NCBI GenBank assembly: GCA_963662765.2
Contig: CAXXUP010000004.1
Location: forward strand, 186,001-250,000
Length of the DNA: 64,000 bases
Direction of reading: 5' to 3'
Source of the DNA: DATMXT01 sp963662765
GTDB taxonomy: Bacteria > Bacillota > Clostridia > Oscillospirales > Feifaniaceae
The notes below the pieces were generated by a model, which was not told the origin of the DNA, ran no database searches, and saw only the letters and a program-made list of their open reading frames with translations. This document shows, one piece after another, positions 58,029 through 64,000 of this stretch (positions within the stretch are counted from its first letter, which is position 1; every line of letters starts with the position of its first letter). The position numbers and the translations under genes are program-made.

Positions 58029-58895
58029 TTAAACGGCTATGTTCCGTTTAAATGTCTTATAAGGCAATTTATAACCGATCATCAAAGGGGCAAGTTCCCT
58101 CTCATACGTTTCCTCGTCCATACATTTAAGGTGGACTAACCGCATAATGCAATCAAGCTTGTCAGGATCAAAAGATTTTCCATAGGGGGTAACTAACGGA
58201 GCCTTTATGTGCTTTTGATTCCATGGGCAAGCATTTTGACAAATATCGCATTCAAAAAAATAACCGCGCATGTCAGTACCCGGCATGACATTTAAATCGT
58301 AATGATCCAGTATGTCTGAAAGGCATTTGCTTTTGTTTAGCTGTTGTGGAATCTCAATTGCTTTTGCAGGACAGACGTCCATACATTTCATACAACTTCC
58401 GCACATATTTTTCATTATTGGATAATTCTCACCGATATCTGCATCAGTTAAAATGGCGCCGAGAGCCATAAAAGATCCATACTTATTATTAATCAACAAA
58501 GAGTTCTTTCCAATCCAGCCAAGGCCGGCTTTTACTGCTGAGCCTTTTAAAGGTATTGCTTTCTCATCGCTTTCACCATCCATAATGATGGCTTCATACC
58601 CACAGGAGATCAAGTATTCTTTGATAGGTTCCAAGGGCCTGACTATATTCGCATAATATCCGGCAAGCACCAGTCTACTCATTCGTCCATATTCAGGAGA
58701 GCTGTTTGTCACAAAACCTCCAATATAGATACAGGCAATGATGACCGTTTTTGCATTTGGCATGATATCAGTTGGCTGCCTCCCAACAAATTTGCGCTCA
58801 TTGCCAATATACGCTTCCGTTAAACATTCAGAATTGATGAATCTTAACTCATCAATGTATCCGGATTTTGATAGCTCAATAATCTCATTCCTCAT
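58029..58895 (-). CDS. QueG-like 4Fe-4S protein
   Basis: A 288-residue protein related to epoxyqueuosine reductase (DUF1730 region about 40-140; LKGSAVKAGLGWIGKNSLLI). Two 4Fe-4S motifs follow: CGSCMKCMDVCP (about 165-176) and CDICQNACPWN (about 215-225). It is shorter than standard QueG and lacks the C-terminal HEAT-repeat part, so the role in queuosine synthesis is uncertain. Its base composition is AT-richer than most of the window, suggesting transfer. No clear operon partners. Confidence 0.8.
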   Translation of the reverse strand: MRNEIIELSKSGYIDELRFINSECLTEAYIGNERKFVGRQPTDIMPNAKTVIIACIYIGGFVTNSSPEYGRMSRLVLAGYYANIVRPLEPIKEYLISCGYEAIIMDGESDEKAIPLKGSAVKAGLGWIGKNSLLINNKYGSFMALGAILTDADIGENYPIMKNMCGSCMKCMDVCPAKAIEIPQQLNKSKCLSDILDHYDLNVMPGTDMRGYFFECDICQNACPWNQKHIKAPLVTPYGKSFDPDKLDCIMRLVHLKCMDEETYERELAPLMIGYKLPYKTFKRNIAV

Positions 58896-59110
58896 AAAAT
58901 TCTCCTGAATGTCTCCGATATAGTATTTAAGAAATATTAATTATCCACAGTTCAAATCCCTAGTTATCTGTGAGCAATTTCGCTAAGACTAAGTAAATCA
59001 TACTGGCACGTAAGCATATTGTCAATATATACCAAGAAGGGATGGAGACTTATTATGCGCAACAAGGACAACACGGATTCGAATATGGTATATAAGGTGG
59101 GTATTCTAAA

Positions 59111-59144
59111 AGAAAAAGCCTTGCAACTTTTAGAGCTGCAAGGC
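59111..59144 (-). terminator. Terminator of the serine tRNA transcript
   Basis: GCCTTGCA pairs with TGCAAGGC across an 11-base loop, followed on the minus strand by TTTTTCTTTT. Confidence 0.9.
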
Positions 59145-59152
59145 TTTTCTTA

Positions 59153-59244
59153 TGGCGGAGAAGGAGGGATTTGAACCCTCGCGCCGGTTTCCCGACCTAC
59201 ACCCTTAGCAGGGGCGCCTCTTCGGCCAACTTGAGTACTTCTCC
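59153..59244 (-). tRNA. tRNA-Ser (anticodon GCU)
   Basis: A complete class II tRNA with acceptor stem GGAGAAG/CTTCTCC, anticodon loop CCTGCTAAGG (GCU), a long variable arm, T-loop GGTTCAAATCC and an encoded CCA (59153-59155). It reads AGC/AGU codons. Confidence 0.95.
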
Positions 59245-59272
59245 ATGGTCGAATCGCTTTATTCGGGAGATG

Positions 59273-59359
59273 TGGCGGAGAGAGTGGGATTCGAACCCAC
59301 GGCCCTTTCGGGTCACCGGTTTTCAAGACCGGCTCCTTAAACCGCTCGGACATCTCTCC
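59273..59359 (-). tRNA. tRNA-Ser (anticodon UGA)
   Basis: Class II tRNA with acceptor GGAGAGA/TCTCTCC, anticodon loop GTCTTGAAAAC (UGA), long variable arm, T-loop GGTTCGAATCC and an encoded CCA (59273-59275). It lies 28 bases upstream of the GCU tRNA in one transcript. Confidence 0.95.
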
Positions 59360-59370
59360 AAGGCCTGATA

Positions 59371-59399
59371 AGTATACCATGTGCCTTTCGTTTTGTCAA
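59371..59399 (-). promoter_or_regulatory. Promoter of the serine tRNA pair
   Basis: TTGACA (59394-59399), 17 bases, TATACT (59371-59376), minus strand; close to consensus, as expected for stable RNA. Confidence 0.88.
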
Positions 59400-59428
59400 T
59401 TGCAATCGAGTCGATATCATGGTATACT
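59400..59428 (+). promoter_or_regulatory. Promoter of the cyclophilin gene
   Basis: TTGCAA (59400-59405), 17 bases, TATACT (59423-59428). It is back to back with the tRNA promoter, the two -35 elements being adjacent. Confidence 0.8.
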
Positions 59429-59486
59429 GTTCAGGGCAAAAACAGCCGCGAAAGCCAAAATCGGTCGGAATACAGGAGGAGAGCAC

Positions 59487-59972
59487 ATGAACCCAAAGGT
59501 TAAGTTTACAATGGCGTCGGGCGACACGCTGACGGCGGAACTCTATCCCGACATCGCGCCCATATCGGTGGAAAATTTTCTCAAGCTGGTGGATGCCGGC
59601 TTTTATAACGGGCTGACCTTTCACCGTGTCATTCCGGGATTTATGATTCAGGGCGGCTGTCCCAAGGGCGACGGCACCGGCGGACCCGGATGGCAAATCA
59701 AAGGTGAATTTTCAAAAAATGGTGTAGCCAACAGTCTGAAACATGACCGCGGCGTGCTTTCAATGGCGCGGGCGGCAAGCCCTGACTCGGCCGGCAGTCA
59801 GTTTTTCATCATGCATAAAGTGTCCCCCCACCTCGACGGATCGTATGCGGCTTTCGGCAAAGTGATTGACGGCGAGGACGTCATAGACAAAATCGCCTAT
59901 GCCGAAACGGACTACAGCGACCGTCCCAAGAAGCCTATCGTCATCCAGAGCGTTGAGCGGATGACGGAATAA
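59487..59972 (+). CDS. Peptidyl-prolyl cis-trans isomerase, cyclophilin type
   Basis: A 161-residue cytoplasmic cyclophilin with the family landmarks FHRVIPGFMIQGG (catalytic Arg), SMARAASPDSAGSQFFIM and HLDGSYAAFGKVIDG. AGGAGG lies before the start at 59487. Single gene with its own promoter and a distant terminator. Confidence 0.95.
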   Translation: MNPKVKFTMASGDTLTAELYPDIAPISVENFLKLVDAGFYNGLTFHRVIPGFMIQGGCPKGDGTGGPGWQIKGEFSKNGVANSLKHDRGVLSMARAASPDSAGSQFFIMHKVSPHLDGSYAAFGKVIDGEDVIDKIAYAETDYSDRPKKPIVIQSVERMTE

Positions 59973-60108
59973 TACAGGGGCATTCAGAGAGTCCTGCGCT
60001 CAAGTCTAATCCGGCAAGTATAAGATTTGCCGGTTTTGGTTGACGCAAAGCGGCGTATCTCCACGACATGCGAAGAGATTTATAGAATAGCTATTCTTTG
60101 TCTATTTG

Positions 60109-60147
60109 CGCCCCGGTCCGGCCAACAGCCGGACCGGGGCGTTTTTG
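60109..60147 (+). terminator. Terminator downstream of the cyclophilin gene
   Basis: A 14-bp GC-rich stem (60109-60122 with 60128-60141) followed by GTTTTTG. Confidence 0.9.
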
Positions 60148-60534
60148 CACATAATCCGTGTGATTAAATATTGAAATATGCGCAGGTATCCGAGAAAAAT
60201 GCACCTTTGTGGCGGCCGTTTGAAAGCTTATCTCGGAAGGATTAAAATAATTAGGACTACTCCGAAAATTCAAAGCCGATTCCTGCTTTTTGAAAGAGGG
60301 CATTTTGGCTTATGCATGCCAATTTGGACATGTTGACAAAAAATTGACGCCGTCTTTCATTTTCATTGGGCAAGAGGCACAAGTAAAGCATAGTTATTCG
60401 ATGGTTTGAGTGAATATCAAAGAATATTTGTGTATAAACGCTAACAAACAAAGAAATTCAGAGAATTAACGGTGTTTAATCTAGTTAATCACGATATTCG
60501 CCAGATTTAAGATAAATTCAAATGATTATGATAA

Positions 60535-60562
60535 TTGATTAAACATAAATATGCATTATAAT
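60535..60562 (+). promoter_or_regulatory. Promoter of the amino-acid ABC transporter operon
   Basis: TTGATT (60535-60540), 16 bases, TATAAT (60557-60562), about 45 bases before the first start codon. Confidence 0.75.
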
Positions 60563-60607
60563 GATAACACATTCAAACAACCGAGAAATACGAGGGGGAT
60601 TACCAAT

Positions 60608-61444
60608 ATGAAAAAGTACTTTGCCATTCTTCTGGCTGCCATTCTGGTTTTGTCACTGTTTGCCGGATGTGCCAAGAAAGAAGAACCCGCGACCACCGCG
60701 CCGGCCAACAAGCTCGAGGCCATCCAGCAGGCCGGCAAAATTGTCATGTGTACCAGCCCAGACTACGCTCCCTATGAATTCGAAGACCTCTCAAAGAAAG
60801 ATCAGGAACAATATGTTGGCTCCGACATCGAGCTTGGCAAGTACATCGCCGAGCAGCTCGGCGTAGAGCTCGAGATCAAGGCCATGGATTTCGCAACCTG
60901 CCTCGAAGCCATCACGCAGGGCACCGTGGATATGGGCATCACAGGCCTCGCATATAAGGAAGACAGAGCACAGACCATGCAGCTTGTCGGACCCTACAAC
61001 CTTGAAAACGACAGCTACCAAGGCGCTCTCATCAAGAAGGACTCCGGTATCAACAAAATTGAGGATATCAAAGGCAAGAAGATTGGCGCCCAGTCCGGTT
61101 CTCTGCAGTATTCCTACGCGGAGACCTACGGCGGCGAGGATGCTGAAATAACCCCGATCACCGATTTGGCGCTGGGTGTCATGATGCTGGAAGAGGGCAA
61201 GATCGATGTGCTGATTATCGCTTCCTCCGTTGGTGAAGGCTACGCGGAAAACTATGACGACATCACGATGAGCGAAATCCGCTTCCCCAACACCGAGGGT
61301 ACCTTTGTCGGTGTCACGAACGGTGAGACCGAACTTGCCGAGGCCATTCAGAAAATTGTAGACGAGGCCGAGTCCTCCGGCAAATGCGCGCAGTGGCTGG
61401 CTGATGCAAAGGCGCTGGCCACATCCCTTGGCATTGATCAGTAA
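60608..61444 (+). CDS. Polar amino-acid ABC transporter substrate-binding lipoprotein 1
   Basis: A 278-residue family 3 solute-binding protein. Lipobox LFAGC near residue 20; the binding-protein fold shows IVMCTSPDYAPYEFEDL, ELGKYIAEQLGVELEI, KIGAQSGSLQY and EGKIDVLI. Amino-acid specificity cannot be read directly. First gene of a binding protein-binding protein-permease-ATPase operon. Confidence 0.93.
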   Translation: MKKYFAILLAAILVLSLFAGCAKKEEPATTAPANKLEAIQQAGKIVMCTSPDYAPYEFEDLSKKDQEQYVGSDIELGKYIAEQLGVELEIKAMDFATCLEAITQGTVDMGITGLAYKEDRAQTMQLVGPYNLENDSYQGALIKKDSGINKIEDIKGKKIGAQSGSLQYSYAETYGGEDAEITPITDLALGVMMLEEGKIDVLIIASSVGEGYAENYDDITMSEIRFPNTEGTFVGVTNGETELAEAIQKIVDEAESSGKCAQWLADAKALATSLGIDQ

Positions 61445-61472
61445 GATATAAAAAATATCTCTAAATAATTAC

Positions 61473-61498
61473 CCGCCTGCCGGGCCACCGGCAGGCGG
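61473..61498 (+). promoter_or_regulatory. Intra-operon hairpin between the two binding-protein genes
   Basis: CCGCCTGCCGG-GCCA-CCGGCAGGCGG, a perfect 11-bp stem without a T-run, 28 bases after the first gene. It probably protects the upstream mRNA end or attenuates read-through. Confidence 0.65.
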
Positions 61499-61518
61499 TT
61501 CATTCGGAGGAAGCAAAC

Positions 61519-62355
61519 ATGAAAAAACTTACACTCGCCATCGCCGGCGCAATTTTACTCGGAATTGCCGGATGCGCCCAGCAGCAGACGCCGGCACCGG
61601 AGCCCGAGCCCGCAAACCGGCTGGAATCCATCCAGCAGGCGGGCAAACTGACCATCTGCACCAGCCCCGACTACGCCCCCTATGAATTCATGGATCTAAA
61701 CGCCAAGGAGGGCGAGCAGGTCGCCGGCGCGGACATTGAGCTTGCGAAATACATCGCCGAGGGACTCGGCGTGGAACTAGAAATCAAGTCGATGGACTTC
61801 AACACCTGCCTTGAGGCGGTCACCGGCGGCACCGTCGACCTCGGCATATCGGGATTCTCCTACGCGGACGACCGGGCCGAGGCGGCACTGCTCGCCGGTC
61901 CCTATTGCATGACCTCGCTTGACCATCAGGGCTGCCTGCTGGTGAAGAAGGACGCAGACATCAAGACGCTCGAGGACCTCAAGGGTAAAAAAATCGCAGC
62001 CCAGTCGGGCTCTTTGCAGCACGAGTACATGACCAAGTACGCCCCTGACTCCGAGCAGCAGACGATCACAAGTCTGGCCGACGGTGTCATGATGGTCAAC
62101 GAAGGCAAGATTGACGCCCTGTGCATCTCCGAAGTGACCGGCACCCAGTATGCCAAGAACTACGACAACCTCATGCTGGCCGAGCTGCGGTTCGCCACCG
62201 AGGATGGGTATTATGTTCTGGTCGGCAAGGACGAACAGGAACTCTACGACGCCGTGCAGCCGCTCATTGAGAAAGCGGAGGCCGACGGACTGTATGAGGA
62301 GTGGCTTGCGGCGGCGACCGAAAAGGCCGATTCGCTCGGTATCGCAATGGACTGA
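61519..62355 (+). CDS. Polar amino-acid ABC transporter substrate-binding lipoprotein 2
   Basis: A 278-residue paralogue of the preceding gene with the same layout (lipobox GIAGC; LTICTSPDYAPYEFMDL; ELAKYIAEGLGVELEIKSMD; KIAAQSGSLQHEY). It arose by tandem duplication, but the ligand-site region (CMTSLDHQGCLLV and the later part) has diverged, suggesting a second substrate for the same permease. GGAGG precedes the start. Confidence 0.93.
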   Translation: MKKLTLAIAGAILLGIAGCAQQQTPAPEPEPANRLESIQQAGKLTICTSPDYAPYEFMDLNAKEGEQVAGADIELAKYIAEGLGVELEIKSMDFNTCLEAVTGGTVDLGISGFSYADDRAEAALLAGPYCMTSLDHQGCLLVKKDADIKTLEDLKGKKIAAQSGSLQHEYMTKYAPDSEQQTITSLADGVMMVNEGKIDALCISEVTGTQYAKNYDNLMLAELRFATEDGYYVLVGKDEQELYDAVQPLIEKAEADGLYEEWLAAATEKADSLGIAMD

Positions 62356-62400
62356 CAGGCTGCTCACAGTGCCCTTAAATAAGATTTTGTAGGTGAAACA

Positions 62401-63063
62401 ATGTTTGAAACCATCGCCAAGCTGTTGCAGCGGTATGGGCATCTCTTCCTGGGCGGCCTTGTCAAAACGCTGGAGTATTCGGCCATATCGGTCTGCTTCG
62501 GTGTCATACTCGGTTCCCTGATTTGCCTGATGCGGATGTCGAAGATTAAGCCTCTAAGCTTTCTCTGCTCGGCATTCATCGAGGTCATCCGCGGAACGCC
62601 TATCCTACTTCAGCTCTATTTCTTCTATTTTGCCCTGCCCAAAATTCTTCCCTTCGAGCTGACCGACACCCAGAGCATCGTCGCGGCGCTGGTCATCAAC
62701 TGCTCCGCCTACATATCGGAGCTGATTCGGGCAGGCATTCAGGCGGTAGACCCCGGGCAATCCGAGGCCGCCCGCAGCCTTGGACTCTCTCCAACACAGA
62801 CAATGAAAAAAGTCGTACTGCCGCAGGCCGTCAAGAACATCCTTCCGGCACTCGGCAACGAGTTCATCATGGAGATTAAGCAGACATCGCTTGCCGCCAC
62901 CTTCTTTTTGGGCGAGCTCATGACGGTCAGCCGCAGCATCACGGCTGCGACTTTTCTGTCCATCGAGCCGCTCATCATCGCCGGCACCATCTATTTCTGC
63001 CTGACCTTCACGCTCTCCAAGGTTGTCGGATTCTACGAAAAGAAGGTGCATGCCGGTGATTAA
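62401..63063 (+). CDS. Polar amino-acid ABC transporter permease
   Basis: A 220-residue HisM/GlnP-type membrane subunit with about five transmembrane segments (VIRGTPILLQLYFFYFALP) and the EAA loop that contacts the ATPase (QSEAARSLGLSPTQTMKKV). Only one permease gene is present, so it probably works as a homodimer. It overlaps the ATPase gene by 14 bases. Confidence 0.95.
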   Translation: MFETIAKLLQRYGHLFLGGLVKTLEYSAISVCFGVILGSLICLMRMSKIKPLSFLCSAFIEVIRGTPILLQLYFFYFALPKILPFELTDTQSIVAALVINCSAYISELIRAGIQAVDPGQSEAARSLGLSPTQTMKKVVLPQAVKNILPALGNEFIMEIKQTSLAATFFLGELMTVSRSITAATFLSIEPLIIAGTIYFCLTFTLSKVVGFYEKKVHAGD

Positions 63064-63781
63064 AACCATTGACCTGTGCAAAGACTTCGGTGCTCTCAAG
63101 GTGCTTAAAAGCATCAATGAGGAGGTCACCCGCGGCGAGGTCGTCTCGATCATCGGACCGTCGGGCTCCGGCAAGTCCACTTTCCTGCGATGCCTCAACC
63201 TGCTCGAACAGCCGACCAGCGGCAAGATTATCTTCGAAGGGGTCGACATCACCGACAAAAAGGTGAATGTCGACATCCACCGCCAGAAGATGGGCATGGT
63301 TTTCCAGAACTTCAACGTATTCCCGCACCTGACGGTGCTGGATAACATCACGCTTGCGCCTGTGACACTCTCCAGAAAGTCCAAGGCCGAAGCAATCGAA
63401 CAGGCACGGGCACTGCTTGACCGGGTGGGGCTGCTCGAAAAAGCGCCGGAATACCCAAACCGCCTATCAGGCGGTCAAAAGCAGCGGCTTGCCATCGTGC
63501 GCGCCCTTGCCATGGAACCCGATGTCATGCTCTTTGATGAGCCGACTTCAGCCCTCGATCCCGAAATGGTCGGGGAGGTGCTGGCAGTCATCCGGCAGCT
63601 CGTCGTAGGAGGTATGACGACGGTCATCGTCACCCACGAGATGGGCTTTGCCCGTGAAGTGTCCGACCGCGTCCTCTTCATGGACGGGGGCATCATCGCC
63701 GAACAGGGTACGCCGGAGGCAATTTTCGGACATCCGCAAAACCCCCGCACCATTGAGTTCTTAAGTAAAGTATTGTATTAG
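63050..63781 (+). CDS. Polar amino-acid ABC transporter ATP-binding protein
   Basis: A 243-residue ATPase of the GlnQ/HisP type: Walker A GPSGSGKST (about 38-46), Q-loop QNFNVF, signature LSGGQKQR, Walker B VMLFDEPTSALDP and H-switch VTHEM. The start at 63050 has AAGG upstream inside the permease gene; a GTG at 63056 is an alternative. Confidence 0.95.
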   Translation: MPVIKTIDLCKDFGALKVLKSINEEVTRGEVVSIIGPSGSGKSTFLRCLNLLEQPTSGKIIFEGVDITDKKVNVDIHRQKMGMVFQNFNVFPHLTVLDNITLAPVTLSRKSKAEAIEQARALLDRVGLLEKAPEYPNRLSGGQKQRLAIVRALAMEPDVMLFDEPTSALDPEMVGEVLAVIRQLVVGGMTTVIVTHEMGFAREVSDRVLFMDGGIIAEQGTPEAIFGHPQNPRTIEFLSKVLY

Positions 63782-63792
63782 AAGGAGCCGAC

Positions 63793-64000
63793 ATGCCGTA
63801 CTCATATACCGATACCGTCATTGCAAAACTTGCCGGCGCAAAGGACAGTTACCCCGACCTTGATGCCGAAGGCTACATCAAGGCGTTGCAGGGCGCCATC
63901 ACCTATGACACCACATCCTATGCCGACGTCTCCAAAATGAAGGGCGAGGAGTTCAAGGGCCTGCATAAGCACTTTGAAAAGTGCTTCCCCCTGGTGCATA
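63793..64000 (+). CDS. M20-family metallopeptidase, N-terminal part
   Basis: Only the first 69 residues are in the window. The segment EGYIKALQGAITYDTTSYAD followed by FKGLHKHFEKCFPLVH fits the N-terminus of M20 carboxypeptidases of the PM20D1/CPS type. AAGGAG precedes the start, 11 bases after the ATPase gene, so it belongs to the transporter operon and may hydrolyse an imported dipeptide or acylated amino acid. Metal-binding motifs lie beyond the edge. Confidence 0.7.
   Translation, partial: MPYSYTDTVIAKLAGAKDSYPDLDAEGYIKALQGAITYDTTSYADVSKMKGEEFKGLHKHFEKCFPLVH

Larger units (their letters stand above)
59973..60607 (+). other. Intergenic region with terminator and AT-rich promoter zone
   Basis: A strong terminator (CGCCCCGGTCCGGC/GCCGGACCGGGGCG, then T5) lies at 60109-60147. 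The remainder (60148-60534) is AT-rich without coding signals. The transporter promoter follows at 60535-60562. Confidence 0.7.

Noticed and set aside
59055..59165. Small plus-strand ORF starting MRNKDNTDSN upstream of the tRNA terminator
   Set aside because: It runs through the tRNA terminator stem into the 3' end of the tRNA gene, so it is not a credible gene.

Overview
This looks like chromosome of a Gram-positive, S-layer-bearing anaerobe of the class Clostridia. The evidence is Gram-positive-type ribosome binding sites (AGGAGG), an SLH-anchored giant surface protein, a SigI/RsgI pair, a FabT-like regulator next to fabH, a MecA-like adaptor, a rimP-nusA-ylxR-ylxQ-infB-rbfA-nrnA-truB-ribF cluster, extracytosolic FMN-binding proteins and lipoproteins. 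GC is fairly high for a clostridium. Something near the Oscillospirales is a guess that only phylogeny could settle. Coding is dense, with many 4-base ATGA/GTGA overlaps. There is no prophage, CRISPR array or intact insertion sequence.

Layout. 1-0.8 kb: fabH (cut by the left edge) behind a MarR/FabT-type regulator with an operator over its -10. 1.2-4.1 kb: a VanZ-like gene converging on a TPP-riboswitch thiamine-salvage operon (tenA-thiM-thiD). 4.3-8.9 kb: a crotonase, an Asp/Glu racemase broken at an A7 tract, an acetyltransferase, and argH behind a secreted stalk-domain protein. 8.9-13.6 kb: a tiny basic protein, a membrane-anchored glycosidase-like protein, a short MecA-like protein, argG, and tetR-osmC. 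13.7-23.3 kb: rpsO and the nusA-type translation cluster, with an extra acetyltransferase and a frameshift at a C7 tract in truB. 23.6-34.6 kb: a secreted LysM/FMN/FAD reductase, small genes, an MBL-TSUP-M42 peptidase operon, an FMN_bind-like lipoprotein, a BtpA/SgcQ-FGGY kinase pair, and a 146-residue orphan with a sigma-D-like promoter. 34.8-48.4 kb: one gene for a roughly 4,536-residue S-layer-anchored multidomain protein. 49.0-52.9 kb: tandem terminators, then sigI, an rsgI-like anti-sigma gene and a secreted three-repeat protein. 53.2-59.0 kb: a radical SAM enzyme, TetR regulators, a tetR-FMN_bind-flavodoxin operon flanked by gene debris, and a QueG-like ferredoxin-type protein. 59.1-64 kb: two serine tRNAs, a cyclophilin, and a polar amino-acid ABC transporter with two tandem binding proteins followed by an M20 peptidase.

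The most interesting candidate system is at 49.6-53.0 kb. The extracellular end of the RsgI-like anti-sigma factor carries a 70-residue domain that aligns without gaps to each of three repeats in the neighbouring secreted protein. That protein's gene is preceded by a SigI-like ACCCCA...CGAA promoter candidate. This suggests a sensor whose ectodomain mimics the product it controls, as known for RsgI proteins carrying carbohydrate-binding modules, but here with an all-helical, acidic, unrecognised module.

A second theme is extracytosolic flavin chemistry. Three proteins with FMN_bind-type domains (23.6, 30.1 and 56.5 kb) and a flavodoxin point to flavinyl-based electron transfer at the cell surface.

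Two single-base frameshifts in 7-base homopolymers, one in a housekeeping gene, suggest either homopolymer errors in the assembly or slippage.
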